DNA of 64,000 bases from Comamonas sp. GB3 AK4-5 (GCF_041320665.1 NZ_CP166730.1:1488001-1552000); one strand, 5' to 3'. Positions 34,746-44,710 are shown, counted from the stretch's first letter. Numbers and translations: made by a program. Notes: generated by a model not told the origin, from the sequence alone.

Positions 34746-36143
34746 ATGGCGTTGTCGCCGCGCAGGGCGTGGCAGTCCAATTCGTTTCGCGTGGCGCTGT
34801 GCTTCAGCGCCGTGGTGGTCAGCATACTGGCCGGTACGCTGGCGGTGTACTACGTGGAGATCGTGGGTACGGACAGCCAGCGGCTGGACGACTACGCGCT
34901 GCGCAACAGCAAGCGGCTGCAGGCCGTCTACGAGCAGCAAGGCGAGCCGGCGCTGATCGCGGAAATCCAGCAACTGGTGAGCGACGGCATAGACAGCCAG
35001 GAAGAGATCTTCAGCTACCAGGACGCCCAAGGCCAGGCCTGGGCCGGCAATGCCATTGCCGATATGCGCCATGCCCAGGATTCGGCCGCATTGCAGGATT
35101 TGCCTTTTGAGCGCGAAGACCTGCGCTTCACCGGGCGGGTGCAGCTCACAGCGCTGGGCGAGGGGCGGTTTTTGATCGCCGGCAGTGACCTGCAGGCGCT
35201 GACCGATATCCAGCACCGCTATATGAAGGCCACAGGCCTGGCCCTGTTGCTGGCGGTGGGGCTGTCGCTGCTGGGGGCGCTGGCCTTTGTGCGGCTGATG
35301 GACCGGCGCGCCGGTGATATCCGCCGTGCACTGCGCCAGGCCGGCCAGGGCAATCTGCAGTTCCGCATTGCCATGAAGCAGGGCAAGAGCGATGAGTTCA
35401 CGCTGCTGGAGCAGGACATCAACCTGATGCTGGAGCAGCTGGAGCATCTGGTGGGCGGCATACGCCATGTCTCGAACATGATGGCCCACAATCTGCGCAC
35501 GCCGTTGAACCGCGCTTTGCACCATGTGCAGTCGGCCCTGGATGCACCCGAAAGCCGCAGCCAGGAGCAGCTGGAACAGGTGCTGGAGGAACTGGGCCAG
35601 CTCCAGCGCCTGTTCTCCAAAATGCTGCTGCTGGCCGAGGTGGAAGCCGGTGTGGGTCAGCACAATTTTGCGCTGCTGGACCTGGATCAGGTGTTGCAGG
35701 AGGTGCTGGACTATTACGCGCCGTTGTTCATTGACCGCCAGGTGCTGCTGCACACCGATCTGCATCCGCACTGCACGGTGCGCGGTGACAGCCATTTGCT
35801 GGCCAACGCCCTGTCCAACCTATTGGACAATTTTTTGAAGTATGGCGAGCAGGACGGCCTGCTGCGGCTGGAGATTGGCTTGCGTGTGCAAGATGGTGCG
35901 GTGTGCCTGCGTTGGCGTGACCATGGCTGCGGCGTGCAAGAGGAAACATTGCAGCGCCTGGCCGTGCATTTTGTGCGTGACCCGCGCCACCAGCAGCTGC
36001 CCGGCCACGGCCTGGGCCTGTCCAGCGTGCAGGCCATTGTGCGGCTGCATGGCGGTGAGATCGGCTGGCGCAACAGCCAGCCTGGGCTGGAGACCGTGAT
36101 ACGTTTGCCGCTGGCGGCCGAGGAAGTGCCGTCTTCAAGCTGA
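34746..36143 (+). CDS. Sensor histidine kinase, TctE-like
   Basis: The 465-residue protein has a membrane helix near residues 15-40, a periplasmic sensor region (about residues 41-155), a second helix (about 160-182), HAMP, and a HisKA-type dimerisation domain with phosphorylated H248 in MAHNLRTPLNRALHHV. The ATPase domain shows the N-box NALSNLLDNFLKYG and G-box GHGLGLSSVQAIV. The ATG at 34746 follows an AAAGGGAAAG ribosome site and lies 16 bp after the regulator gene. It should phosphorylate the adjacent OmpR-type regulator. The gene ends by overlapping the convergent TrhA gene by 9 bp. Confidence 0.92.
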   Translation: MALSPRRAWQSNSFRVALCFSAVVVSILAGTLAVYYVEIVGTDSQRLDDYALRNSKRLQAVYEQQGEPALIAEIQQLVSDGIDSQEEIFSYQDAQGQAWAGNAIADMRHAQDSAALQDLPFEREDLRFTGRVQLTALGEGRFLIAGSDLQALTDIQHRYMKATGLALLLAVGLSLLGALAFVRLMDRRAGDIRRALRQAGQGNLQFRIAMKQGKSDEFTLLEQDINLMLEQLEHLVGGIRHVSNMMAHNLRTPLNRALHHVQSALDAPESRSQEQLEQVLEELGQLQRLFSKMLLLAEVEAGVGQHNFALLDLDQVLQEVLDYYAPLFIDRQVLLHTDLHPHCTVRGDSHLLANALSNLLDNFLKYGEQDGLLRLEIGLRVQDGAVCLRWRDHGCGVQEETLQRLAVHFVRDPRHQQLPGHGLGLSSVQAIVRLHGGEIGWRNSQPGLETVIRLPLAAEEVPSSS

Positions 36144-36773
36144 GCCGGCTGCGTCCGGCAGCACATAGGCCAAAACGGTCGCATAGTGCAGGGCGCTGCC
36201 GGCCAGCACAAACAAATGCCAGATGCCGTGGAAGTGGCGCACACGCTGGTCCAGCGCAAAAAACACAATGCCCACGGTGTAGAGCAGGCCACCCAGGGCC
36301 AGGCAGACAAAACCGGCCGTACCCAGGGCCTCAAGCAGCGGCTCCACCGCCACCAGCGCCACCCAGCCCATGAGGGCATACAGCACAAGGGACAACACCC
36401 TGGCCTCGCTGCGGGGCTTGAGCTCTTGCAGCATGCCCACTGCGGCCAGGCCCCAGACCACGCCAAACAGCGACCAGCCCCAGGCACCGCGCAGGCTGAT
36501 CAGGCAAAACGGTGTGTAGCTGCCGGCAATCAAGAGGTAGATGCTCAGGTGATCCAGCTTGCGCAGCACCTGTTTGGCCCGGCCGCGCACGCTGTGGTAG
36601 CTGGTGGAGATGGCATACAGCAGCACCAGGGTGGTGCCGTAGACCGCCACGCTGGTAATGCCCATGCCGTCGCTGTGCAAACTGGCATAGACCAGCAGCC
36701 ATACGGCACCACCCAGGGCCAGCAAGGCACCCAGCAGGTGTGACCAGGCATTGAATCGCTCTCCTTCATACAT
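36135..36773 (-). CDS. Hemolysin III / TrhA family membrane protein
   Basis: The 212-residue protein has seven membrane helices and the PAQR/HlyIII signatures. These are ERFNAWSHLLGA near the N-terminus, SYHSV after helix 3, the DHLSIYLLIAGSYTPF segment and the C-terminal FHGIWHLFVLAGSALHY. The three histidines and the aspartate probably form a metal site. TrhA has been linked to fatty-acid and membrane-fluidity homeostasis in E. coli. The ATG at 36773 is favoured by a GAGAGGAA ribosome site; another ATG is at 36794. It converges on the histidine kinase gene and overlaps it tail to tail. Confidence 0.9.
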   Translation of the reverse strand: MYEGERFNAWSHLLGALLALGGAVWLLVYASLHSDGMGITSVAVYGTTLVLLYAISTSYHSVRGRAKQVLRKLDHLSIYLLIAGSYTPFCLISLRGAWGWSLFGVVWGLAAVGMLQELKPRSEARVLSLVLYALMGWVALVAVEPLLEALGTAGFVCLALGGLLYTVGIVFFALDQRVRHFHGIWHLFVLAGSALHYATVLAYVLPDAAGSA

Positions 36774-36840
36774 GGTTCGCAGTTCCTCTCGCATACGCCG
36801 ATGTGAAGTGCAGGCAGTGTGTCGTCTCTATGTAAAGCAA

Positions 36841-36872
36841 CAGCCCCGAAAACCATGCGGCGTTCGGGGCTG
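36841..36872 (-). terminator. Hairpin between the Cys-rich small gene and trhA
   Basis: CAGCCCCGAA (36841-36850) and TTCGGGGCTG (36863-36872) are perfect 10-bp arms. On the minus strand the structure follows the 56-residue gene that ends at 36976. The trailing T stretch is weak (TTGCTTT), so it may terminate poorly. Confidence 0.5.
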
Positions 36873-36975
36873 AAGGGAGTGTTGAGGCTCCGGAAACCGG
36901 AGCGGCAGCGGCAGAGCCACACACAGCGAAAGAGGTCTGCTTTGGCCGCTCCGGCGGAGAGGGGCGCCTGGAGGC

Positions 36976-37146
36976 TTATTCGCTTTCGCTGGGGCTGCCG
37001 CAGTCGTCGCAGGCTTCGGTGCTGCAGCCGCCTTCGGCCTCGATGGTGTGGGTGCACATGCAGTGCGGGCAGAGGATGCGGCCGAGGTAGCTGCCTTCGG
37101 TGGAAGCGGTGGTGTCAGCGGCGAGGGTCACGTGGCGGTTGGGCAT
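36976..37146 (-). CDS. 56-residue Cys-rich zinc-ribbon-like protein
   Basis: The short protein begins MPNRHVTLAADTTASTEGSY. It then has two cysteine pairs, CPHC (about residues 26-29) and CDDC near the C-terminus, plus additional Cys and His between them (CMCTHTIEAEGGC). That spacing suggests a small zinc-binding ribbon. A GGAG ribosome site lies nine bases before the ATG at 37146, which supports it as a real gene despite its size. Upstream in-frame residues have no ribosome site. Function unknown; such proteins can be nucleic-acid or metal handling. Confidence 0.65.
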   Translation of the reverse strand: MPNRHVTLAADTTASTEGSYLGRILCPHCMCTHTIEAEGGCSTEACDDCGSPSESE

Positions 37147-37793
37147 GGGATGCTCCTTCAAAGCAGGTGGCGCTGGCGTTGAGGCCTGTTGCGCCGAATG
37201 AAAGTCATGGGTGTGAAACACCATCCCTTGCACAACTTGAATTTAAGCACGGTAGTGCGGAAATTCTGGCTGGCAGTGCGGTACAGCAGGTCAACGCTGT
37301 GGTCCTGAGCGGGGGCGTCGGAGGGTGAATCCAGCGCCACCACTGCGGGTTGGCATGGTTTGTATTGTTTGCGTCGCAGCAATTTTTTTAAAACTGTGCA
37401 AAAAATAATATTTCCTTTTTAAATCAATAAGTTAAATTAGTTTTCCGTATTGTGGGAATATTTTGCGTGGTGCAAAAAGGCCAAATCCTCTGATTTTTTT
37501 GCAATATGAAATCAAAATTTCGTAATACGGGAAAATGCGGCGATGCAGCGTGAATCTGCGGCAGCATCTGCAGCAAAAGGCGGTGGCGTGCTGGGATGGT
37601 GAAAGAAATGCACCAATGCCAGATTTTTGGGTGCTGATAAGACCAACTGAATGCGCCTTGTGTGGGGTCGAGATTCGGGGACATGGTGCTAACACCAATA
37701 CGGACGGCCGGCGGTTTGTTGTCCACTCCATAAAGCGAACGGATGTGCTTTTTTGTGCGGAGGTCGCGATAAAAATAAAGGGAGACAAAGGCT
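37147..37793. promoter_or_regulatory. Long gap with AT-rich island upstream of the first chemoreceptor
   Basis: These 647 bp separate the divergent Cys-rich gene and the first chemoreceptor. Positions 37380-37540 are markedly AT-rich. The interval includes a near-perfect inverted repeat, TTTTCCGTATT (37441-37451) against AATACGGGAAAA (37524-37535). No consensus sigma28 promoter was found. The other ~350 bp show nothing recognisable. Confidence 0.5.
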
Positions 37794-39440
37794 ATGAAGC
37801 ACATCGGCGTGACACACAAGCTGTGGCTGGGAGTGGGGGCCATCGTGGTGGGGTCTGTGGTGATCGTGGGGCTGGCGGGCTACAACTCGGCCCAGCACCA
37901 GAAAAAGCATGGCGAGCAAGACCGGCTGCTGTCGCTGCGGCTGGAGCAGGCCACGCGCTGGCAGGCCCTGGCACAGGTGAATGCCGTGCGCACCCAGGCC
38001 TTGGTGCGCAGCAGGGACGCTCAGGATCTGTCCGAGATGCAGGCGCAGCTGCAGGCCACCAGCGGGCAGATCAGCCAGCTGCAGCAGGCGCTGGAGTCTT
38101 CGGGCCTGGATGATGCCGATCGCAGCCAGATGCAGGAGCTCAAGCAGCAGCAGCAGGCCATGCAGGCCCAGCGCGAGCGCCTGGTGCAGCAAGCGCGGGA
38201 TGCCGCGGCCCAAGGGCAGCAGGCGGCCAGTGGCGACTTTGAACAAGCCATGCAGGTCTATCTGGCGGCACTGCAGACCTTTGTGCAGCACCAGGCCGAT
38301 GGGCTGGCCTCCATGCGGGCCGAAATGGGGGCGGCCCGCCAGGGCGTGGTGCGCGCAGCGGCCCTGAACATGGTGGTGCTGCTGCTGGGCATCGCCGTGG
38401 GGGCTTATGTGCTCATCAATGGCATACGCCGCTCGCTGGTGCAAGCCAATGGCATTGCGGGGGAGATTGCCGAGGGCGATCTGCGTGCGCAGTGGCAGGT
38501 GCAGCGCCAAGATGAATTTGGCCAGCTGCTGCTGTCGCTGCAGGCCATGAGCCAGTCGCTGGGGGGCATGATCCAGGACGTGCGCACCAGCGGCGATGCG
38601 ATTGCCCAGGCCAGCGCCGAAATCGCCAGCGGCAACCAGGATTTGTCGCAGCGCACCGAGCTCACCTCCAGCCATTTGCAGCAGGCCGCCAGCGCCATGC
38701 TGCAGCTCAACGGCATGTTGCAGCAAACGGCAGGCAGCGCCCAGCAGGCGGCGGGCCTGGCGCAGCAGGCTTCCGGCGTGGCCGAGCGCGGTGGGGCCGT
38801 GGTGCAGCAGGTGGTGAGCACCATGACCGACATCCACGTGCGCAGCCAGAAGATTGCGGACATCATCGGCGTCATCGATGGCATTGCCTTTCAGACCAAT
38901 ATCCTGGCACTCAATGCCGCCGTGGAAGCCGCACGCGCAGGTGAGCAGGGCCGGGGCTTTGCCGTGGTGGCATCCGAGGTGCGCTCCCTGGCCGGGCGCA
39001 GCGCCCAGGCTGCCAAGGAGATCAAGCAGCTGATACAGGACTCGGTGGACCGCGTGGCCGATGGTGCCCGCCTGGTGCAGGACGCGGGCACCACCATGAC
39101 CGAGGTGGTGCAGTCCATACAGCGCGTCAGCAGCGTGATGGCGCAGATCAACGCCAACGCGGCAGAGCAGCGTGACGGCGTGGCCCAGGTGAGCGAGGCC
39201 GTGGGCGCCTTGGACCAGATGACCCAGCAAAATGCGGCCCTGGTGGAGGAGAGCGCTGCCGCTTCCAAAAGCCTGAGTGAGCAGTCCCTGCACATGAAAA
39301 CCGTGGTGGAGCGTTTCAAGGTGCCCGCCGCAACGGCAGTCGCACCAGGCATGGGTCTGATGGCGCAGGCCGGAGGCGGCGCGCAGCATCGCAATATGGC
39401 GGTTGCCGCACCGCAGGGCATGCTGGAGCTGCAAGCCTAG
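37794..39440 (+). CDS. Methyl-accepting chemotaxis protein, first of a tandem pair
   Basis: The 548-residue chemoreceptor has a TM helix at about residues 9-30 and a periplasmic four-helix-bundle sensor (about 31-183) rich in Gln. A second TM helix lies at about 186-208, followed by HAMP and a cytoplasmic signalling domain. The highly conserved hairpin tip reads [20 protein letters not shown] (about residues 360-380), where CheA and CheW bind. There is no C-terminal NWETF-like CheR tether. An AAAGGGAGAC ribosome site precedes the ATG. The ligand is unknown. The tricarboxylate transporter and its sensor lie upstream, but the link to chemotaxis is only positional. Confidence 0.95.
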   Translation: MKHIGVTHKLWLGVGAIVVGSVVIVGLAGYNSAQHQKKHGEQDRLLSLRLEQATRWQALAQVNAVRTQALVRSRDAQDLSEMQAQLQATSGQISQLQQALESSGLDDADRSQMQELKQQQQAMQAQRERLVQQARDAAAQGQQAASGDFEQAMQVYLAALQTFVQHQADGLASMRAEMGAARQGVVRAAALNMVVLLLGIAVGAYVLINGIRRSLVQANGIAGEIAEGDLRAQWQVQRQDEFGQLLLSLQAMSQSLGGMIQDVRTSGDAIAQASAEIASGNQDLSQRTELTSSHLQQAASAMLQLNGMLQQTAGSAQQAAGLAQQASGVAERGGAVVQQVVSTMTDIHVRSQKIADIIGVIDGIAFQTNILALNAAVEAARAGEQGRGFAVVASEVRSLAGRSAQAAKEIKQLIQDSVDRVADGARLVQDAGTTMTEVVQSIQRVSSVMAQINANAAEQRDGVAQVSEAVGALDQMTQQNAALVEESAAASKSLSEQSLHMKTVVERFKVPAATAVAPGMGLMAQAGGGAQHRNMAVAAPQGMLELQA

Positions 39441-39781
39441 GCCACGGCAGCATGCATCTGCCAGCGGTAGCGGAGCCCGCGTGGAAAAGGCCTGTCTTGT
39501 GATGGGGCTGGCTCTCGGGGGACGCTTCCCGCTGGCTCTGTGCGGCACAGGCCGGGGCTACACAGAGTCGCATCAAGGCCCTGCACATGTATAAAAAAAA
39601 TCAGCACGGCATCCGGCATGGTTTGTGCTGCATCACACCGGCGTGGAATAACGGTGGCACCAGCGTCAATCTATCCGGTGAACCCCTGATGCGAACCTAG
39701 GGACTGGCACGTTCCACTCACGGTATCCAAACGCCAGAACGCACGGCGCGTGCTCCCTACGCCTGCCAACCAGGAACAGCA
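39441..39781. other. Gap between the two chemoreceptor genes
   Basis: These 341 bp contain no credible gene. There is a short A tract near 39592-39600 and a possible ribosome site AGGAAC just before 39782. No terminator or sigma28-type promoter was identified, so whether the two genes are cotranscribed is open. Confidence 0.4.
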
Positions 39782-41455
39782 ATGAACAACATCAGTGTGA
39801 CGCGCAAACTGTGGATCAGTGTGCTGTGCATCGTGGCGGGGCTCGCAGGCCTGGCCGGTTTTGCCGGTATCAGCGCTTACCGCATGCAGCAACAGCAACA
39901 GGCGCAGGAGGCCGAGTTGGCCGAGCGCATGGAGCAAGCCAGCCAATGGGCGGGGCTGACCCGCGCCAATGCGGTGCGCACCCTGGCCGTGGTGCTGAGC
40001 ACCGAGCCCAGCGTCAGCCAGGAGTTCTCGCCCACGATCAAGGCCACCACGGAGCGGATCTCGGGCGTGCAGAAAAAGCTGGAGGCTGCCGACCTGACCG
40101 CCGCCGACAAGGCGCAGATGGAACGTATCGCCCAGCTGCGCAGCGACATGATCCAGCTGCGCCAGCAAGCCCTCAAGCTCAAGGAGGCAGGGCAGACGGC
40201 AGAAAGCGCACAGCTGGTGCAGTCCCGCTTCAAGCCGGCGGTGGACCAATATCTGGAAGGGTTGCAGGCCTTTGTGGACATGCAGGAGGCCGGCATTCTC
40301 CGCATGCGCGGCGACATGGCCGGCACGCGCGGCCAGCTGGCGCTGTGGTCGGGGCTGGGGCTGCTGGCGCTGGTGGTGGCCATTGTGTTGGGCGCGTACT
40401 GGCTGATCAACAGCATCCGCCAGCCGCTGGCGCAGGCCAACGCCATTGCAGAGCGCATTGCCGCAGGCGATCTGAGCCAGCATGTGGGCGTGGACCGCAG
40501 CGATGAATTCGGCCAGTTGCTGCTGTCGCTGCGCAATATGAACCAGGCGTTGGGGGGCATGATTTTGGAGGTGCACCGCAGCACCGACAACATTGCCCTG
40601 GCCAGCAGCGAAATCGCCGTGGGCAATCAAGACCTGTCGCAGCGCACCGAGCAGACTTCCAGCCGATTGCAGCAGGCCGCCACGGCCATGACCGAGCTCA
40701 CCGGCACGCTGCAGCAAACGGCCGGCAGTGCCCAGCATGCGGCAAAGATGGCGGAGCAGGCCTCGGGCGTGGCCCAGCGCGGTGGCCAGGTGGTGGGCCA
40801 GGTGGTCAACACCATGAATGACATCCATGCCAGCAGCCAGAAGATTGCCGACATCATCGGCGTCATCGATGGCATTGCCTTCCAGACGAATATCCTGGCG
40901 CTGAATGCGGCGGTGGAAGCGGCGCGTGCCGGAGAGCAGGGCCGGGGCTTTGCCGTGGTGGCTTCCGAGGTGCGTTCGCTGGCCGGGCGCAGTGCCGAGG
41001 CCGCCAAGGAGATCAAGCTGCTGATCCAGGCCTCGGTGGAGCGTGTGGCCGATGGCGCCCGCCTGGTGCAGGAGGCGGGTGGCACCATGCAGGAAATCGT
41101 GCAGTCCATTCAGCGCGTGACCTCGACCATGGCCGAGATCAACGCCGTGGCCGCCGAGCAACGCGATGGCATCACCCAGGTGAGCGAGGCCGTCAGCTCG
41201 CTGGACCAGATGACGCAGCAAAACGCCGCTTTGGTGGAAGAAAGCGCGGCCGCTTCGCAAAGCCTGAGCGAGCAGTCCCAGCACATGAAGGCGGTGGTGC
41301 AGCGCTTCAAGGTGCCGGCCGACATGGGCCAGGGCCTGGGCATGATGGCCCAGGCGGGCGGCGGCGCGCACCAGCACATGGGGATCCCCGCAGCACGCGG
41401 GAGCCAGGCCGCCTCCGCCCGGGCTGCGCAAAACATGCTGGAGCTGGAAGGCTGA
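39782..41455 (+). CDS. Methyl-accepting chemotaxis protein, second of a tandem pair
   Basis: The 557-residue protein shares the layout of its upstream neighbour: TM helix (about residues 8-30), periplasmic four-helix bundle, TM helix (about 183-207), HAMP, and a signalling domain with the same hairpin tip. The cytoplasmic halves are nearly identical over long stretches, while the sensor domains differ. The pair is therefore a tandem duplication whose ligand domains have diverged. The C-terminus again lacks a CheR-binding pentapeptide. A strong terminator follows at 41483-41516. Confidence 0.95.
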   Translation: MNNISVTRKLWISVLCIVAGLAGLAGFAGISAYRMQQQQQAQEAELAERMEQASQWAGLTRANAVRTLAVVLSTEPSVSQEFSPTIKATTERISGVQKKLEAADLTAADKAQMERIAQLRSDMIQLRQQALKLKEAGQTAESAQLVQSRFKPAVDQYLEGLQAFVDMQEAGILRMRGDMAGTRGQLALWSGLGLLALVVAIVLGAYWLINSIRQPLAQANAIAERIAAGDLSQHVGVDRSDEFGQLLLSLRNMNQALGGMILEVHRSTDNIALASSEIAVGNQDLSQRTEQTSSRLQQAATAMTELTGTLQQTAGSAQHAAKMAEQASGVAQRGGQVVGQVVNTMNDIHASSQKIADIIGVIDGIAFQTNILALNAAVEAARAGEQGRGFAVVASEVRSLAGRSAEAAKEIKLLIQASVERVADGARLVQEAGGTMQEIVQSIQRVTSTMAEINAVAAEQRDGITQVSEAVSSLDQMTQQNAALVEESAAASQSLSEQSQHMKAVVQRFKVPADMGQGLGMMAQAGGGAHQHMGIPAARGSQAASARAAQNMLELEG

Positions 41456-41482
41456 GCGCCACGCCGGGGCTACCCATAAAAA

Positions 41483-41516
41483 AACCGCCACAAGCCTGAT
41501 GGGCTGTGGCGGTTGT
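41483..41516 (+). terminator. Terminator after the chemoreceptor pair
   Basis: AACCGCCACA and TGTGGCGGTT (41483-41492 and 41505-41514) form a 10-bp stem extended by an inner AGCC/GGGCT pairing. The A run before it also makes it usable from the other strand. Confidence 0.75.
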
Positions 41517-41631
41517 TCTTTGGATGCTATCGAGAAGAGAGCTTCACTAGCCTATGTGTCAATGGTTTCATGCATAAACACCATGAAGATCCAGTGTGCA
41601 AAGGCGATGGCTGCTCTCTTTTTTATGAGAT

Positions 41632-42090
41632 TCAGGCGATCTCGGCGATCAGCTCGATCTCCACGCAGGCACCCATGGGGATTTGCGCCACGCCAAAGGC
41701 GCTGCGGGCATGCGTGCCCTTGTCGCCAAACACCTCGCCCAGCAGTTCGGAGCAGCCATTGGTGACCAGGTGCTGCTCGGTGAAACCGGAGGTGGAGTTC
41801 ACCAGGCTCATCACCTTGACGATGCGCTGCACGCGGTTCAGGTCACCGCCGCAGGCGGCCTGCAGCGTGCCCATCAGGTCCACGGCCACGGCGCGTGCGG
41901 CCTGCTTGCCTTCTTCGGTGCTGATGGCGCCGCCCAGCTGGCCTGCCCACACCTTGCCATCCTTGCGGGCAATATGGCCGCTCAGAAACACCAGCTTGCC
42001 CGTCTGCACAAAAGGCACATAGGCCGCAGCCGGCACCGCCAGCGGAGGCAGGGTGATGTTCAGGGCTTGGAGTTTGTCGTAGACGCTCAT
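41632..42090 (-). CDS. RidA family protein
   Basis: The 152-residue protein belongs to the YjgF/YER057c/UK114 (Rid) family, trimeric enzymes that hydrolyse reactive enamine/imine intermediates from PLP enzymes. Recognisable segments are FVQTGKLVFLSGHIARKDGK (about residue 27), NRVQRIVKVMSLVNSTSGF and the C-terminal ARSAFGVAQIPMGACVEIELIAEI. The catalytic arginine of archetypal RidA (RxxxxxxxLP-type) aligns with ARSAFGVAQIP. It is divergent from comEC, and no PLP-enzyme gene is adjacent. Confidence 0.92.
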   Translation of the reverse strand: MSVYDKLQALNITLPPLAVPAAAYVPFVQTGKLVFLSGHIARKDGKVWAGQLGGAISTEEGKQAARAVAVDLMGTLQAACGGDLNRVQRIVKVMSLVNSTSGFTEQHLVTNGCSELLGEVFGDKGTHARSAFGVAQIPMGACVEIELIAEIA

Positions 42091-42238
42091 GGAAATTCCT
42101 TGAATGGGATGGGAAAAAGGCCGGGCGCTGCGCGCCTATGGGGCCGCGCAGCGATGCGGACCTCCGGGACCAGCCTGACAGTATGCCAAGAGCCATCCCC
42201 TTTTCTGCGCAGCTTCGCGCTTTGTTCGGCCTTGTCGC

Positions 42239-44710
42239 ATGTCCACCACCTCGACTTTGTTGCGCACACCATGGGCCCGCCCGGGCAGCTGGGCCTTGGC
42301 AGCGGTGGCCGGTGTGGCGCTGCAGCTGCTCCAGCCCGCGCTGTGGCGCATCCAGGTCTATGCAGGGTGTGGCCTGGGAGCTGCCGGGCTGTGGCTGGCC
42401 TGCTGGTCCATGGCCTGGCACTGGCGGCGCTCGCCACAGTCCCGCTGGCGCTGGGTGTTGTGGGCCATGGGGTGGGCGGCCTGGGCCTGCATGGCTTTTG
42501 CCAGCGCCGGCCTGCAGGCGCTGCAGCAGCAGGCGCAGCGGCTGGCCCCCGATCTGGAAGGTGTGGACCTGCAGGTCCACGCCGTGGTGGACGCCATGCC
42601 GCAGCGCACGGCCCAGGGCTGGCGGCTGCGGCTGGCCGTGCTGCACGCCCAGCGCCCCAGACCCGAGGGCGGTCTGGTGGATGCCGAGCTGCCCCAGTTG
42701 CTGGAGGTGATGTGGTATGCACCGCGCACCGCCCTGGCTGGAGCGCAGGAAGCCGTGTCGAGCGAGGCATTGCCCGCCGTGCTGGCCGGTGAGCGCTGGC
42801 AATGGACGCTGCGCCTCAAGGCCCCGCATGGTGCACGCAACCCCCATGGCTTTGACTGGGAGCTGTGGCTGTGGGAGCAGGGCGTGGGTGCCACCGGCTA
42901 TGTGCGCACCGGGCCAGGCCTGCCGCCGCCCGAGCGCCTGGCCGCAGCCGGCATGGCGCGGCCCGTGGAGCAGCTGCGCCAGCATGTGCGCGATGCCATC
43001 GTGGCGCGTGCCGAAGCACAGCCGCAGGGCAATGCCCATGCCCGGGCCCTGGGCGTGGTGGCGGCCCTGGTCACGGGTGACCAGCGCGCCATTGCCACGG
43101 AGGACTGGGAGGTGTTCAGGCGCACCGGTGTGGCCCATCTGGTCAGCATCTCGGGCCTGCACATCACCATGTTTGCCTGGCTGGCCACGGCGGCCATGGG
43201 CTGGTTGTGGCGGCGCAGCCAGCGCTTGTGCCTGTGGTGGCCGGCACCCCAGGCCGCGTTATGGGCCGGCGTGCTGCTGGCCGCCAGCTATGCCTTGTTC
43301 AGCGGTTGGGGGCTGCCGGCCCAGCGCACCGTAGGCATGCTGGCCGTGGTGGCCTGGCTGCGCAGCGGCGGCTGGCAATGGCCCTGGCATGCGGTGTGGG
43401 CCGTCACCTTGGCGGTGCTGGCGCTGTGGGACCCCTGGGCGCTGTGCCAGGCAGGTTTTTGGCTCAGCTTTGTGGCCGTGGGGGTGCTGCTGGCCTCGGG
43501 CACCGCCGCGCCGTCCCAAGGCCTGTGGGGCGAGCTGCGCAAGCTGGCGCGAGAGCAGTGGCTGGTGGTGGTGGCGCTCAGCCCGCTGTCGCTGCTGTTC
43601 TTTGGCCAGGTGTCGCTGGCGGGCATATTGGCCAATCTGCTGGCCATTCCCTGGATCACGCTGGTGGTCACACCGCTGGCCATGCTGGGAGTGGTCTGGC
43701 CGCCGCTGTGGGAGGCGGCCGCTTTCTGCGTGCAGTCCATGCTGTGGCTGCTGCAGGCCATGGCGGCCTGGCCCTGGGCCAGCCTGGCACGCCCCCAGGC
43801 GCCTTGGTGGGCGGCACTGGCGGCCATGGCTGGGGGCGTGTTGCTGGCCATGCCCTGGCCCCGTGCTTGGCGGCTGCTGGCCCTGTCGCTGCTGTGGCCG
43901 GCGCTGTGCTGGCAGACACCGCGCCCAGCGCATGGCATGTTCGACCTTTTGGCCCTGGATGTGGGCCAGGGCAGCGCCATCTTGCTGCGTACGGCGCGGC
44001 ACAGCCTGCTGTTTGATGCCGGCCCAGCCTGGTATGGCGGCGACGCCGGCGCGCGTGCCGTGCTGCCCCTGTTGCAGGCCTGGGGCGAGCGCCTGGATGT
44101 GCTGCTGCTCAGTCACAGCGATATGGACCATGTGGGCGGTGCGGACAGCGTGCTGGCGGCCCAGCCCTGGGTGGACTTGCGGGGTGCGGGCGCTGCCGAC
44201 CTGGCCTCTGCGCAGCACAAGCCCTGGCAGCCCTGTGTGGCAGGCCAGCAATGGGAATGGGATGGCGTGCTGTGGCAGGTGCTGTACCCGCCGGCTGGGG
44301 GCGCGGTGCAGGGCAACCCCTCCAGCTGTGTGCTGCGGGTGCAGGCCGCCAATGGCGCGGCGGCGCTGTTGACCGGCGACATCGAGGCGCCGCAGGAGGC
44401 CGCGCTGCTGCGTTCCGGCCAGCGACTGACGGCCGATCTGCTGCTGGCGCCCCACCATGGCAGCCGCACCTCATCCAGCCCGGCTTTTGTGGCGGCGGTA
44501 GCGCCGCGCACCGTGGTGGTGCAGGCCGGCTACCGCAACCGCTTCGGCCATCCGGCCCCGCAGGTGGTGCAGCGCTATGCAGGCCTGGGCGTGGCGGTGG
44601 TGGCAACGCCCCAATGCGGTGCGGCGTATTGGCAGGCCGAGGCCGCACAAACCGTGGACTGTGAACGCCAGCGCCACCGGCACTATTGGAGTGCGGCCAC
44701 AGCACCGTGA
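42239..44710 (+). CDS. comEC: ComEC/Rec2 family DNA uptake channel
   Basis: The 823-residue inner-membrane protein has an N-terminal hydrophobic DUF4131 region and a soluble OB-like domain. A multi-helix Competence domain follows (about residues 270-560, starting VAALVTGDQRAI, VSISGLHITMFAWL). The C-terminal part is a metallo-beta-lactamase-like domain with the metal motif LLLSHSDMDHVGGADSVL and LLAPHHGSRTSSS. ComEC transports single-stranded DNA during transformation, and the lactamase domain may degrade the other strand. Other competence genes are not in the window. The start at 42239 (MSTTSTL) lacks a strong ribosome site. Confidence 0.93.
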   Translation: MSTTSTLLRTPWARPGSWALAAVAGVALQLLQPALWRIQVYAGCGLGAAGLWLACWSMAWHWRRSPQSRWRWVLWAMGWAAWACMAFASAGLQALQQQAQRLAPDLEGVDLQVHAVVDAMPQRTAQGWRLRLAVLHAQRPRPEGGLVDAELPQLLEVMWYAPRTALAGAQEAVSSEALPAVLAGERWQWTLRLKAPHGARNPHGFDWELWLWEQGVGATGYVRTGPGLPPPERLAAAGMARPVEQLRQHVRDAIVARAEAQPQGNAHARALGVVAALVTGDQRAIATEDWEVFRRTGVAHLVSISGLHITMFAWLATAAMGWLWRRSQRLCLWWPAPQAALWAGVLLAASYALFSGWGLPAQRTVGMLAVVAWLRSGGWQWPWHAVWAVTLAVLALWDPWALCQAGFWLSFVAVGVLLASGTAAPSQGLWGELRKLAREQWLVVVALSPLSLLFFGQVSLAGILANLLAIPWITLVVTPLAMLGVVWPPLWEAAAFCVQSMLWLLQAMAAWPWASLARPQAPWWAALAAMAGGVLLAMPWPRAWRLLALSLLWPALCWQTPRPAHGMFDLLALDVGQGSAILLRTARHSLLFDAGPAWYGGDAGARAVLPLLQAWGERLDVLLLSHSDMDHVGGADSVLAAQPWVDLRGAGAADLASAQHKPWQPCVAGQQWEWDGVLWQVLYPPAGGAVQGNPSSCVLRVQAANGAAALLTGDIEAPQEAALLRSGQRLTADLLLAPHHGSRTSSSPAFVAAVAPRTVVVQAGYRNRFGHPAPQVVQRYAGLGVAVVATPQCGAAYWQAEAAQTVDCERQRHRHYWSAATAP

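Noticed and set aside
37600..37793. Sigma28 flagellar promoter upstream of the chemoreceptors
   Set aside because: A TAAA and a GCGATAA are present, but the spacing is about 37 bp rather than 15, so the match is not credible.
37424..37843. 139-codon minus-strand frame across the AT-rich island upstream of the first chemoreceptor
   Set aside because: No ribosome site, no recognisable domain and overlap with the chemoreceptor start; the DNA looks regulatory instead.
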